From a virus: a stretch of 43,620 bases of DNA. The DNA is taken from positions 1 through 43,620 of IMG/VR virus record IMGVR_UViG_3300027608_000058. One strand, written 5' to 3'. Each line of letters begins with the position of its first letter. Within the stretch, counting starts at the first letter, position 1. The translations under genes were made by a program, and so were the position numbers. Positions 1 through 9,137 of the stretch are shown here, one piece after another. Below the pieces are notes generated by a model that made no database searches, was not told the origin of the DNA, and was given only the letters and a program-made list of their open reading frames with translations.

Positions 1-1
1 T

Positions 2-1705
2 AATACAAGGTGGTATTGGGGCGGTTATATATCTAATCTCCGTATAGTAAATGGAACAGCTATATATACAGGTAACTTTACACGACCGGGTAATCCATTA
101 ACAGCAGTAACTAATACTGCATTACTATTGAATACACCCTTTATATCTTCGGATGCTTTTTTAGATACTAGTACAGTTGCTGCTACCGTTACTAAAGTTG
201 GAACACCTACATCAAGCTCCGTGACACCGTTTACTTCTACCACAACTAACTCAGCAGTTCAAAGATTAAACTCCAACGGAACTTTGCAAATTTCTGGCAC
301 ATATGATGAGGTAACAAATAACCCAGCAGCAATGGGAAGTTTGCTATTTGATGGGACTAGTGGTTATATTACCGCACCAGATAGCGTTAACCTACGATTA
401 AGCACCGGTGATTTTACTGTAGAAGGATGGTTTTATCTTAATGCTCTTAGTGCGGTTAGAGGTCTTGTTGCAAAAGGTACTGGTTCAACAGGATGGGAAG
501 TTCGTGTAACAGCTGCTAACGTATTGGCGGCATCATATACAGCAACTGCATTGACTGGCACTACTACTATAACTACTAATCGTTGGCATCATTTTGCGCT
601 TGTAAGGAGCGGCGTTGCATCAGGCAATATTAAACTGTATCTAAACGGTGCATTAGAAGCAACTTCTGCTACTGCGATTACTACAGATTTCACCCAAACA
701 GATGTTTTAGTAGTTGGTAATTCTAGGGCAGTAAACCAATTTTTTTCTGGAAATATTTGTAATGTACGAATACTTAAAGGAACTGCATTATATACTGCTG
801 CATTTACTCCACCAATTCAACCACCAAATGCAGTTACCAATACTCAATTTTTGTTGAACCCACCAAACACATCTGTTAATAACATATTAGATACTAGCAC
901 AAATTCTGCAACACTCACTAAAGTTGGCACAGTAACATCATCACCACAAACACCACTAACATTAGATGGCTTCTACAATTACTCTTTTAATGGTACTGCT
1001 GATTACTTAACTGTTGCTAGTAATGCAGGATTTGCTTTGGGTACAGGAGATTTTACAGTAGAATGTTGGATACATCCAACAGCATGGACCAATAATAATG
1101 GTACTTTTATAGATTTCAGACAAGTTGGTGCAGCAAGTCAAGTAAAACCAAGATTATTTTTAGTTAGTGGAACGTTAGCTTACATGGTTAGTAACGCTAA
1201 TCAAATTACAACCACTCTTGCTTCTCTCAATACATGGTATCATATAGCATTGGTAAGATCGTCAGGATCAACCAAACTTTATGTAAATGGAGTACAAGCA
1301 GGTTCAACCTATACTGATGCAAATGACTATGGTTCGGTCGCACAAGATATGGTTATAGGACAGGTGGGAGATTCAAGAGCTTTTGCTACAGGATATTTTA
1401 CGGGTTATATATCTAATCTCCGTATAGTAAATGGAACAGCTATATATACTGCTAACTTTACACCACCAACTAAACCACTTACGGCTATAACCAATACAAA
1501 ATTGTTGACTTGCAGATCTAACAAAATCGTAGACAGTAGTTCAATTGGAGCTACAATTACTAGAACAGGAAGCGTTGCAGTAAACTCAAATACTGCACCT
1601 TTCACTACATATAACTATGCTGGATCTGGTTTTGCAGTTCAACGAGTATCATCAAACGGCAAATTTCAAATCACAGGTGTACTTGACGAATATACCGGTA
1701 TTTAA
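2..1705 (+). CDS. LamG-domain tail fibre or adhesin protein (5' partial)
   Basis: The reading frame is open to the left edge, so the start lies outside the window; about 567 residues are visible. Two complete concanavalin A-like/LamG_3-type modules can be seen (roughly 340-830 and 960-1480 in DNA), each with the pattern of FDG/FNG..DY, TGDFTVE.W, W.H.ALVR, KLY.NG and a closing N.RI..GTA.YT..F.PP; the tail of a third module opens the window. After the modules the phrase AVQR..SNG..QI.G..DE recurs at 250-310 and 1630-1690. The domain family binds carbohydrate or other surface ligands, so a host-recognition or fibre role is inferred. It heads a fibre block. The first ATG in the window (128) is internal to the frame and is not a start. 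Confidence 0.8.
   Translation, partial: NTRWYWGGYISNLRIVNGTAIYTGNFTRPGNPLTAVTNTALLLNTPFISSDAFLDTSTVAATVTKVGTPTSSSVTPFTSTTTNSAVQRLNSNGTLQISGTYDEVTNNPAAMGSLLFDGTSGYITAPDSVNLRLSTGDFTVEGWFYLNALSAVRGLVAKGTGSTGWEVRVTAANVLAASYTATALTGTTTITTNRWHHFALVRSGVASGNIKLYLNGALEATSATAITTDFTQTDVLVVGNSRAVNQFFSGNICNVRILKGTALYTAAFTPPIQPPNAVTNTQFLLNPPNTSVNNILDTSTNSATLTKVGTVTSSPQTPLTLDGFYNYSFNGTADYLTVASNAGFALGTGDFTVECWIHPTAWTNNNGTFIDFRQVGAASQVKPRLFLVSGTLAYMVSNANQITTTLASLNTWYHIALVRSSGSTKLYVNGVQAGSTYTDANDYGSVAQDMVIGQVGDSRAFATGYFTGYISNLRIVNGTAIYTANFTPPTKPLTAITNTKLLTCRSNKIVDSSSIGATITRTGSVAVNSNTAPFTTYNYAGSGFAVQRVSSNGKFQITGVLDEYTGI
23..69. repeat. 47-bp exact direct repeat, copy 1 (LamG module end)
   Basis: Positions 23-69 are identical to 1403-1449. 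The repeat encodes the closing strand of a LamG module (YISNLRIVNGTAIYT). Identity at silent positions, while the intermediate copy near 757-800 has diverged, suggests a recent duplication or gene conversion. Confidence 0.9.
1403..1449. repeat. 47-bp exact direct repeat, copy 2 (LamG module end)
   Basis: Second copy of the 23-69 repeat, in the same reading frame of the same gene. Homologous recombination between the copies would delete or add whole LamG modules. Confidence 0.9.
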
Positions 1706-1723
1706 GACAAATAAAGTAATTAA

Positions 1724-1731
1724 CATAAATA
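1724..1731 (+). promoter_or_regulatory. late promoter (CATAAATA)
   Basis: One mismatch to the T4 late-promoter -10 box TATAAATA used by gp55, which is encoded at 24451. It lies 22 bases before the ATG at 1754, with the RBS AGGAAAG between. Confidence 0.5.
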
Positions 1732-1753
1732 ATTATTCACTAGGAAAGCATAC

Positions 1754-2107
1754 ATGGCAAATTTATTAAGCGGTACAAGAGTCTTTGGCAATGCTACAAT
1801 AGACACTATACTAACAGTCAGTACCAATACACATACTCTCGGTACTTCATCTATTGTAGCTAATAATGGATATTCTCGTTTGCCAAATGGGTTATTGATG
1901 CAGTGGGGTAACGTACTAGCTAATGCATCTGTTGGCAATGTTACATTTACTACAGCATTTACGACCATATATAATTGGCATGTAACCTCTGGTCTAACTG
2001 GCTTTTATGGATTCGCTGCAGGTGCTAATGCGACAGTGTTGCAAGTGAGGAGCTCACAGGCAGTTGCAGCAACAAATCTTTGTACATGGCAAGCAATAGG
2101 AGTCTAA
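1754..2107 (+). CDS. small fibre-tip protein with gp53-like C-terminal domain
   Basis: 117 residues. The central phrase NGYSRLPNGLLMQWG (about residues 37-51) is the hallmark of the gp53-like C-terminal domain found at the ends of many phage tail fibres, followed by beta-rich sequence with small residues. A free-standing protein of this length suggests a separately encoded fibre tip or decoration. It sits between the LamG fibre and a small unknown gene, two bases apart, behind a late-promoter-like box. The domain assignment is from motif recognition; its exact place in the virion is inferred. Confidence 0.6.
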   Translation: MANLLSGTRVFGNATIDTILTVSTNTHTLGTSSIVANNGYSRLPNGLLMQWGNVLANASVGNVTFTTAFTTIYNWHVTSGLTGFYGFAAGANATVLQVRSSQAVAATNLCTWQAIGV

Positions 2108-2108
2108 C

Positions 2109-2426
2109 ATGAACATTACTTATACAAGAGAATACTCACAAGTTGCAGTTACCACTGAAGGTGAGCTAGAGGATGTAGTTAAGTCTTTCTATTGTAATGT
2201 TACCGGTACCGATTCAGATAGCGGCATTAGTATCCCAGTTGGGTTTAAGGTAGACGTCTCTTCTCCAGATGCTGCATCATTTATTACATATAGTAATCTT
2301 ACCAAAGAAATATTTAATGGATGGGTTGATACCTTTGCTAACATTTCATACTATGAGAGTGCTATATCCGATGCAATAAATGTTGCTATAACCCCACCTA
2401 CTACCATAAAAGACCTTCCATTCTAA
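2109..2426 (+). CDS. unknown small protein in fibre operon
   Basis: 105 residues, not assigned to a family. It begins one base after the preceding stop, and the AGGAG of its RBS (2099-2103) lies inside the previous gene's last codons, so the two are probably co-translated. The sequence is acidic, with a beta-type first half (ITYTREYSQVAV) and a region rich in Asp, Ser and Tyr. Its position between fibre genes makes a virion or fibre-assembly role plausible. No signal peptide or membrane segment is seen. Confidence 0.55.
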   Translation: MNITYTREYSQVAVTTEGELEDVVKSFYCNVTGTDSDSGISIPVGFKVDVSSPDAASFITYSNLTKEIFNGWVDTFANISYYESAISDAINVAITPPTTIKDLPF

Positions 2427-2438
2427 TTGGTTGAGATG

Positions 2439-2446
2439 TATAAATA
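2439..2446 (+). promoter_or_regulatory. late promoter (TATAAATA)
   Basis: Exact match to the T4 late -10 box. It lies 37 bases before the fibre start at 2484, just after the stop of the upstream gene; the RBS (GGGGAAAGGG) falls between box and start. Confidence 0.75.
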
Positions 2447-2483
2447 GTATAAAGCACTACCACATTCGGGGAAAGGGAACCTC

Positions 2484-5400
2484 ATGTCAGATAAAGATTT
2501 CGTAGTAAAAAATGGCATAGTAGTTAATACTGCATTTGCCGCAAACTCTACAGCCATATATTTTGGCAATTCCACTGTAAATACAGTAATTACTGAAGCT
2601 AACGTAACGATCTCAAATTCCGCGGTCGTTGGGATACTCACTGGCTCATCGTTCACCGGAACATCTGCCAATTCAACAAAATTGAATAATCAAATAGCCT
2701 CGTATTATACAGATGCTACAAATATGTCGACTGGAACTTTGCCAGATGCAAGACTTAGCACCGCTGTAGTTAATACGGTTGGAAACTTTACAGTTGCAGG
2801 AAATATTAATTTTACCAGTACAAATACAGTATTTGGCTCTGGTATCGTAGTAGGAAGTCGCTCTGCCAATGCAGTGATAGCCAATAATACTGTAATAACG
2901 ATTGGCAATGCCACTATCAATGCCACTATCAATTCAACGACATTCTCCGGAGCAGCAAATAATACAACGTATCTAAATGGACAATTAGCTTCATATTATA
3001 CTAGTGCTACCAACATCAATACAGGTACACTACCTTATGCGCGCATACCAGCTAATATCGTTAATACCACTTCAGCGTTTGTTCTCGCAGCAAATCTATC
3101 GGTTAACGCTGCATTTAGCGTTAAGAACTATCTCTCTTCGCCATACGCAAATGTCTTAGTAGTTAATACTAGTGTCATCGAAGCTGGTGGCATGAGAGCT
3201 AACGTTGCTACTATCACTACTATTGGTGCCGCTAATGTAGGAACCATCAATACACTCAATGAAGTCAATGTAGGTGGTAATCTAACAGTCATAGGTAACC
3301 TAACTGTTCTCGGTGATAGTGTTACTATGTCGACTGCAACTCTCGATGTTGAGGACTTAAACATTACCCTTGCTAAGGGAGTTGTGAGTAATGCTGCAGC
3401 AGACGGTGCAGGTATCACGATCGACGGTAAGGCAGCTACTTGGAAATACAATCACACGTCAAATAGCTGGCAATCAAATCTGGCCATTACACCTTCAACG
3501 AACAACCTACTTCTCGGAAATGCTACTTCTCTTTGGCAAGTCAGCGCAAATCAAATAAGTGGAACTCTCACCACCGAGTCTCAACCGAATATCACTGCAA
3601 ATAACGCTAGTTATCTCGGTGGTGTCGCTGCATCAGGATACATTCAATCCGGCGGCGGAGCTTCGAGTGTTACTATAGGTGCAAATGCATACTTTCCGGC
3701 AACTAATAATTTCTATTTAGTTGGCTTTAGAGTCGGAGACAATGTCGCTGCCACTACATCATCCATATGGGTTGCAAATTCACTCATCAATAATTCCATA
3801 ACTGCAACTGGACTAACTATAGGTAATTCAACCACTACTGCTTCCGGATCAGTGAGTGTGCAAAATGTATCTGGAACTAGTACGCTGACAGCTACCAGCC
3901 TGACAGTTGGAACTAACACCGCTACTATAGGAACCGCTGTATATTCAGTAGCTAGTGGTAGAGTTGGTCTAGCTAATAATGCTCCAGCTGGTAGATTCCA
4001 AAGTGACCTTGCTATTGATCCTACACTACTAGCAAATAATACCATATTGTATCAGCCTCTGGCATCATATGGTACTACTGCTGCATGGGATAGATATAGA
4101 TTCATATCCACTGTATCTGCAAATACTGGTGATGCTAGTGCTACTTGGAGACAGTTCCATGTCGGTATGAGTGGAGTAGGTATTGGCGCTCCTCCTCCAG
4201 CAGCGACTACTAGAAAGGGCGATGCTCTCTACGTATACGGAAATGTCGGCATTAATACAGTTGCTCCAGCTCGCAGCTTAGATATCGGTGGAGATATCGC
4301 TGTTTCAGGAAATATCTACATCGGTGGAACTACTAGCGCTATTAATATCAATGGATCTCAGGGAACAATTAACCAGATCCTAGTGTCCGACGGTTCAAAG
4401 ACTGCATGGTCATCTACTATAAACCCAACTGTGATGAACGCCAATCTTATCTCTGCTAATAATATTAGTGTTGAGAATCAACCCACCTATTTAATTCCAA
4501 CTAATATATCAGCTGGATCTGATAAAATCAGTCTAGCTATTAACGGCTCATATGGGCCATATTATGGGGACTTGCCCATCGTAGCAGGAGATCTAGTAAA
4601 ATATTGGACTGACACTGGCCAAGTAATAGGTGGACTAACAAATAATGCTAATTATTTTGTGGGTGGTATTGTTCCAGGAGTTGCAGATACATCAGCTACA
4701 TCATTCCAGCTCTTCGCTACTAAAGTACATGCTATAGCGGGTACTCCAGTCATTGGGATTAATGATGCCGGAGGCAATCAGACCGGCAGCCTTAAACACT
4801 ACTTCGAAGCTGACTACAGCCAGTTCGCTACTATTAAAACCATCGGCGGCGGTGTTGCACTTACTATAGGAAATACTACCGTAAATGCCTACACTAATTC
4901 ATCCTCATTTAGTGGACTAGCAAATAATATCTATACGTATCCACTTAATCAGAGCGTCAATACAATAGCTACACCTACATTTAGCGCTACTACTTTCACT
5001 GCTCCAATAACAGTATACACTACTGGATCTGCATCTCAGGGAACAATCAATCTCGGCCAGGGCACTACAAGGTCCTTATCATACAACGGAACACAGTATG
5101 TTATGCCAGGTGCAGGACTTCTTCTCAATGGACAAAATGTCCTTACGGATGCTGTATCGTATGCTCCTCTAACCGGCGGTACCTTCACTGGACTAGTGAC
5201 TGTTGAAGGTCGTCAGGATTCTCCTATTTTGGTAGGTGGAAGCGCATTCGGTGGCCTGAGGCTTCAGGGCGTGGGTGGCGGAGGTATTGCATGTACAACC
5301 AGCGGTGCCTTCATGTCGTTTCATAGACCGTCGTCATATGGTACCTACTTTGGCTTAGATACTGACAATCAAATAGCTGTGGGAGGTTGGTCTGCTGGAG

Positions 5401-5834
5401 CTGCTCTAGGACCAATGAAGGTGGGTGCACTTGGAGTAGGTACTACAGCTAGCAGTACTGCGGGATCCATTAGAGCTACCAACGACATCACGGCATTCTT
5501 CTCTGACAAGCGTCTAAAGAAGGACATTGCTCCTATAACTAATGCCCTCGAATCAGTCTCTAAGTTGAATGGTATCAAGTACAGGCACAACGAAGTTGCG
5601 CAGAGCTTTGGGTTCGAGGATACTAAGACGCTGAGAGTCGGCGTTATAGCTCAGGAAGTATTTGATGTTCTACCCGAGGCAATTAGACCGGCTCCATTCG
5701 ATGAGGGAGAAAATGGTATTAGTAAGTCCGGTCAGGGTTACTTGACTGTCCAGTACGAGAAATTAGTGCCACTTCTGATTGAGGCTATTAAGGAACTAAA
5801 GGCAGAAGTAGACGAACTAAAGAAGAGTAAGTAA
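2484..5834 (+). CDS. long tail fibre with C-terminal S74 intramolecular chaperone
   Basis: 1116 residues. The N-terminal half carries a repeated fibre motif, LN.Q.ASYYT.ATN..TGTLP.AR (about residues 68-95 and 168-195), with a decayed third copy near 375. The last 110 residues form a Peptidase_S74 (endosialidase-type) chaperone: SDKRLKKDI begins at residue 1007, followed by VGVIAQEV..VLPEA and a coiled-coil end. In this family the chaperone trimerises the fibre and cuts itself off just before the Ser of SDxRLK, so cleavage is predicted before Ser1007 (DNA 5502). An exact late-promoter box precedes the gene. The next gene starts in the TAATG of its stop. The exact attachment site on the virion is not shown by the sequence. 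Confidence 0.85.
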   Translation: MSDKDFVVKNGIVVNTAFAANSTAIYFGNSTVNTVITEANVTISNSAVVGILTGSSFTGTSANSTKLNNQIASYYTDATNMSTGTLPDARLSTAVVNTVGNFTVAGNINFTSTNTVFGSGIVVGSRSANAVIANNTVITIGNATINATINSTTFSGAANNTTYLNGQLASYYTSATNINTGTLPYARIPANIVNTTSAFVLAANLSVNAAFSVKNYLSSPYANVLVVNTSVIEAGGMRANVATITTIGAANVGTINTLNEVNVGGNLTVIGNLTVLGDSVTMSTATLDVEDLNITLAKGVVSNAAADGAGITIDGKAATWKYNHTSNSWQSNLAITPSTNNLLLGNATSLWQVSANQISGTLTTESQPNITANNASYLGGVAASGYIQSGGGASSVTIGANAYFPATNNFYLVGFRVGDNVAATTSSIWVANSLINNSITATGLTIGNSTTTASGSVSVQNVSGTSTLTATSLTVGTNTATIGTAVYSVASGRVGLANNAPAGRFQSDLAIDPTLLANNTILYQPLASYGTTAAWDRYRFISTVSANTGDASATWRQFHVGMSGVGIGAPPPAATTRKGDALYVYGNVGINTVAPARSLDIGGDIAVSGNIYIGGTTSAININGSQGTINQILVSDGSKTAWSSTINPTVMNANLISANNISVENQPTYLIPTNISAGSDKISLAINGSYGPYYGDLPIVAGDLVKYWTDTGQVIGGLTNNANYFVGGIVPGVADTSATSFQLFATKVHAIAGTPVIGINDAGGNQTGSLKHYFEADYSQFATIKTIGGGVALTIGNTTVNAYTNSSSFSGLANNIYTYPLNQSVNTIATPTFSATTFTAPITVYTTGSASQGTINLGQGTTRSLSYNGTQYVMPGAGLLLNGQNVLTDAVSYAPLTGGTFTGLVTVEGRQDSPILVGGSAFGGLRLQGVGGGGIACTTSGAFMSFHRPSSYGTYFGLDTDNQIAVGGWSAGAALGPMKVGALGVGTTASSTAGSIRATNDITAFFSDKRLKKDIAPITNALESVSKLNGIKYRHNEVAQSFGFEDTKTLRVGVIAQEVFDVLPEAIRPAPFDEGENGISKSGQGYLTVQYEKLVPLLIEAIKELKAEVDELKKSK

Positions 5835-6745
5835 TGACTATAACATCATCATTTATACCAGCTGAAACCCTAGCCGATAAATCCCAGATTAGCATGAGTC
5901 AAATCAGAACTGGTTTGGGTCAAACTGGAGTGCTGAGCTTTGGTGATGCAGACATATATAGGTTCTATAAGTTTCAATATCTCACTTCTCCTAATATTCC
6001 AACATCGGGAGACAGCGTCAACATGAATAGGATGAGAAGGCAGTTAGCCCTCTTTACTGTTACTAACGACGACTCTAGCGGCATTAATGCTATTTCGAGA
6101 ATGGGTACTAATTATAGATCTGGAGCTACTACTTTTACCGTAATAATTAATAGCGGAGTAATTCTCGGCGCTCCAAATACCAGCACTCCAGCAATAAACA
6201 TAGAGGGGTTTCAACCGACAGACGATGCCGTTATAATAAACAATGGTATTATATCTGGTGCTGGCGGAAAAGGCGGCGATCCGGGTAATTTAGCTACCGC
6301 AAACCCAACTTTAGGAGCTATTGGCGGTACAGCAATCAAGATCCGGGGACCAAGTGGTTGGAAGGGAACGATAGATAATGTCGGCGAAATCTATGGAGGT
6401 GGTGGAGGCGGAGGCGGCGGGGAAGGGTATTTTACACTCACAAACAATAATAAAGTTAGAAATAATTTCTATGGCGCTGCTGGAGGCGGAGGAGCGGGCT
6501 TTGTTGTTGGTCAAGGTGGTGCCGGGTTAGGCAATGCTGCCGGTGGACAGGATGGGACTAGAACAACTGGTGGTGGTGCGCAATCTAGTGTTGGTGGTTC
6601 TAGCGGCAAAGGTGGTAATATCGGAGTAGCAGGAGGTTCTGGTGCAGTTGCAGGAGGTCAACCTGGATATTATCTAGATGGATCAGCCTACATAACATTT
6701 ATAAATCATGCAGGTACTAAAGGCGGCCAAATTCGAAGCGGCTAA
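5834..6745 (+). CDS. glycine-rich receptor-binding adhesin (gp38-like organisation)
   Basis: 303 residues, starting in the TAATG overlap with the long-fibre stop. Residues 1-130 are an ordinary mixed domain. From about residue 135 to 300 the chain is dominated by glycine-rich stretches, including nine consecutive Gly after IYGG, separated by short polar loops that would be surface exposed. This layout, and the place immediately after a long fibre, match the T4-type gp38 adhesins whose polyglycine helices display receptor-binding loops. Direct homology to gp38 was not tested, and another glycine-rich tip protein would look similar. The end is followed by a hairpin that contains the RBS of the next gene. 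Confidence 0.6.
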   Translation: MTITSSFIPAETLADKSQISMSQIRTGLGQTGVLSFGDADIYRFYKFQYLTSPNIPTSGDSVNMNRMRRQLALFTVTNDDSSGINAISRMGTNYRSGATTFTVIINSGVILGAPNTSTPAINIEGFQPTDDAVIINNGIISGAGGKGGDPGNLATANPTLGAIGGTAIKIRGPSGWKGTIDNVGEIYGGGGGGGGGEGYFTLTNNNKVRNNFYGAAGGGGAGFVVGQGGAGLGNAAGGQDGTRTTGGGAQSSVGGSSGKGGNIGVAGGSGAVAGGQPGYYLDGSAYITFINHAGTKGGQIRSG

Positions 6746-6762
6746 TTCTTACGGAGAAGAAT
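6745..6762 (+). promoter_or_regulatory. hairpin presenting the RBS of the 6766 gene
   Basis: ATTCTT (6745-6750) pairs with AAGAAT (6757-6762) around the six-base loop ACGGAG, which holds the Shine-Dalgarno GGAG (6753-6756). The start codon is at 6766. The structure may modulate initiation. Confidence 0.4.
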
Positions 6763-6765
6763 ACT

Positions 6766-7125
6766 ATGGAACAAGATAAATTAAATATTGAGATAGTTAG
6801 GTATGAGGATGACAGTCACTCCGTAATCGTTAAGATTACCGGAACGATATCTGGTACTAATGTTGAACTTGATAATATGGCATATCAAGTTGCAAAGCTC
6901 GATGAAGATGATAAAGCTGAAGACATAATTAAAAAAATAGCTCAAAATAATGTTTATGCTATTAAGAGTAAATTTAATGATATATCATATGCCAGTAATA
7001 TCGATAAAATAAAGAGTTTTAAGGGATTAATAGGCAAGAAATATGAATACAATGTGGCAGATCTACTTGTATTCAATCAGCCAATAATTCCAACTATATC
7101 AGACGAATTAGAGGTCATACTATGA
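6766..7125 (+). CDS. unknown protein in fibre operon
   Basis: 119 residues, family not recognised. It is acidic and lysine-rich with alternating charged and hydrophobic residues and no membrane segment. It overlaps the next gene by four bases (ATGA), so the two are translationally coupled. Its place between the glycine-rich adhesin and the neck genes suggests a virion-associated or fibre-assembly function, but nothing in the sequence shows which. Its RBS is displayed in a hairpin loop just upstream. Confidence 0.55.
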   Translation: MEQDKLNIEIVRYEDDSHSVIVKITGTISGTNVELDNMAYQVAKLDEDDKAEDIIKKIAQNNVYAIKSKFNDISYASNIDKIKSFKGLIGKKYEYNVADLLVFNQPIIPTISDELEVIL

Positions 7126-7634
7126 AGTTAATAGGCAGTTTGGTTTTATGTAAGGGTTTTGCTCTTTGTAGGGGGCATATAACTGAAAATGACACCTATA
7201 CATATACCATGGAAGATACTTCAAATAATACAAAATTTAGCCAGATAATATATACTCTAGAGGGTGGTGGTGAACTCTATGATGAAGATGGGAAGGCTGT
7301 TAGAAAATCAGGCCCAAGAGAAGTCAATGACCTTAGAGAATTTTATAAAAAGCCTTACAGCTACATGGCCGGACAAAACGGAGCTACGTGGGTCTGCATT
7401 AATCCATTTCCTGTAGATAAATTTTTCGACGTCAAGCTTATTCCAGGAAGCACTAAATCAGTTATGATAGAAGGTGAAGAAGGCAAAGAAAATATCATAT
7501 TCTGTGCAGAGGGTTTAATAGTCATTAATAATGAAAAAAGTTTAGGCCAATTTAACTATGCTAAGGTCTTTAAGAACTCTAAGGCATCAGTATTAGTTCC
7601 AAAGGGTTCAGTAGCACTACATCTGAGTAGATAA
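7122..7634 (+). CDS. unknown protein, cupin-like pattern
   Basis: 170 residues, starting in the ATGA overlap with the previous gene. A beta-rich central part (SQIIYTLEGGGELYDEDGKA, about residues 46-65) has the look of a cupin or jelly-roll strand pair, but the metal-binding His/Glu set of functional cupins is not apparent, so this is only a resemblance. The last third (VMIEGEEGKENIIFCAEG, then VLVPKGSVALHL) continues the alternating strand pattern. It ends just before the neck operon. Function unknown. Confidence 0.5.
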   Translation: MKLIGSLVLCKGFALCRGHITENDTYTYTMEDTSNNTKFSQIIYTLEGGGELYDEDGKAVRKSGPREVNDLREFYKKPYSYMAGQNGATWVCINPFPVDKFFDVKLIPGSTKSVMIEGEEGKENIIFCAEGLIVINNEKSLGQFNYAKVFKNSKASVLVPKGSVALHLSR

Positions 7635-7637
7635 ATA
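7630..7637 (+). promoter_or_regulatory. possible late promoter (GATAAATA)
   Basis: One mismatch to TATAAATA, partly inside the stop region of the upstream gene and 17 bases before the gene 13 start. The resulting leader would be very short, which lowers confidence. Confidence 0.35.
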
Positions 7638-7654
7638 TTAAAAAGAGGATATAG

Positions 7655-8395
7655 ATGTCAGTACCTACTTCTAGAAACTTATTCATAGAATTCTGCCTTC
7701 GCAGACTCGGTAAACCGGTGATAGAAATCAATGTCGACTCTGATCAGATAGACGATCGTGTTGACGAAGCGATTCGCTATTATTGGGACTATCACTTCGA
7801 TGGTAGTGATAAGACATACTACAGGTATCAGATTACTACACAAGATAGGACAAATAAGTACATAACTATGCCTGAAAATATTATAGGCGCAGTTGGTATA
7901 TTTCCTATAGGGCAAAGCCTCAACACAAATAATCTATTTAATATAAGATACCAGATTGCATTGAATGATCTGTATACACTAACTTCCGTCAGTATGGTCC
8001 CCTATTATATGGCTCTTACTCATATCCAATTCCTAGAACAGATGCTAGTAGGTCAGCAACCGATTAGGTACAATAGACATACTAATAGACTTCACATCGA
8101 TGCCGACTGGAGTAGAATGAAGGATGGCGACTTCATAATAGTAGAGGCTTATCAGGTAGTAGATCCAGCGGTGTATACAAATGTATGGGGTGACAGGTGG
8201 CTTCAGAGATATGCAGCGGCTCTTATTAAGCAGCAGTGGGGATCTAATCTAAAGAAGTATAGCGGAATGCAGTTGCCAGGTGGACTAACCTTCAATGGAC
8301 AGCAGATATATGATGAGGGTACAGAAGAGAGAAAGCAATTAGAGACTGAGATGATATACACATATTCTCTTCCAGTTTCTGATATGATAGGTTGA
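7655..8395 (+). CDS. 13: neck protein gp13
   Basis: 246 residues, recognised as T4 gp13 by the N-terminal pattern LFIEFCLRRLGKPVIEINV followed by D.IDDRVDEAI.YY.DYH, and by the conserved middle Y.T.PENI.GAVGIFPI and the C-terminal GGL.FNGQQIYDEG. T4 gp13 is about 309 residues, so this version is shorter. In T4 it joins the completed head with gp14 to form the neck that accepts the tail. Gene 14 follows one base after the stop, and 15, 16 and 17 continue with overlaps, giving the usual neck-terminase operon. Confidence 0.9.
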   Translation: MSVPTSRNLFIEFCLRRLGKPVIEINVDSDQIDDRVDEAIRYYWDYHFDGSDKTYYRYQITTQDRTNKYITMPENIIGAVGIFPIGQSLNTNNLFNIRYQIALNDLYTLTSVSMVPYYMALTHIQFLEQMLVGQQPIRYNRHTNRLHIDADWSRMKDGDFIIVEAYQVVDPAVYTNVWGDRWLQRYAAALIKQQWGSNLKKYSGMQLPGGLTFNGQQIYDEGTEERKQLETEMIYTYSLPVSDMIG

Positions 8396-8396
8396 T

Positions 8397-9137
8397 ATGG
8401 GTACCAATTTTTACTTTAGTAACTTCTCAACTAGTCAGGAACAGAGGTTATTAGAAGACTTGATCATAGAGTCTATTAGAATTTATGGTCAAGAAATGTT
8501 TTATTGCCCTCGCTCTTTAGGTAACTTTGATCCAATGTATGGTGCAGATGATAGGTCTAGCTATCAGCAAGCATTCTCAGTAGAAATGTATATAAAGTCA
8601 GTAGACGGATTCTCCGGCGACGGTAGTTTCATGTCTAAGTTTGGCTTAGAAATCAGGGATAGAGTCGTTTTCTCTATGTCTCAGAAAATATACAATGATG
8701 AAATTAGTATCTACACGAATACAATTAGGCCTTTAGAAGGTGACATCATATATTTTCCATTGAATGGAAAAGTCTTTCAGATAAAAAACGTTAATAAGTT
8801 TGAGATGTTCTATCAATTGAATAAGCTCCAAACTTGGGAGATGACATGCGAGTTGTTCGAATATGGAAATGAGGTATTCAATACCGGCATTACTGAGATC
8901 GATGCTATTCAGATACAGTTCTCGACGGATATTCTCGATTGGGCAATCCAAACTGAAGGGGCTGATTACCTCGTTGACGAAGATGGAAACTACATCGTCA
9001 TGGAAGCCTACGCCGACTTCAATATTCCTGGAACAGTGGATAAGGTACTAAAAGAGGGATCCAATAACTATCCTACTGGATCTAATGCTTTCATAGACTT
9101 TACTGCCAAGGATCCATTTAGTGAAGGGATAGTCTAA
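8397..9137 (+). CDS. 14: neck protein gp14
   Basis: 246 residues (T4 about 256). It begins with the typical MGTNFYFSNFSTSQEQRLLE, followed by LIIESI.IYG.EM.Y.PR and the mid-part S.EMYIKSVDGF.GDG..MSKFGLEIRD. The partner of gp13, it forms the head-tail neck ring in T4. The gene sits between 13 and 15 and overlaps gene 15 by one base (TAATG). The C-terminal PTGSNAFIDFTAKDPFSEG is typical of the family. Confidence 0.9.
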   Translation: MGTNFYFSNFSTSQEQRLLEDLIIESIRIYGQEMFYCPRSLGNFDPMYGADDRSSYQQAFSVEMYIKSVDGFSGDGSFMSKFGLEIRDRVVFSMSQKIYNDEISIYTNTIRPLEGDIIYFPLNGKVFQIKNVNKFEMFYQLNKLQTWEMTCELFEYGNEVFNTGITEIDAIQIQFSTDILDWAIQTEGADYLVDEDGNYIVMEAYADFNIPGTVDKVLKEGSNNYPTGSNAFIDFTAKDPFSEGIV

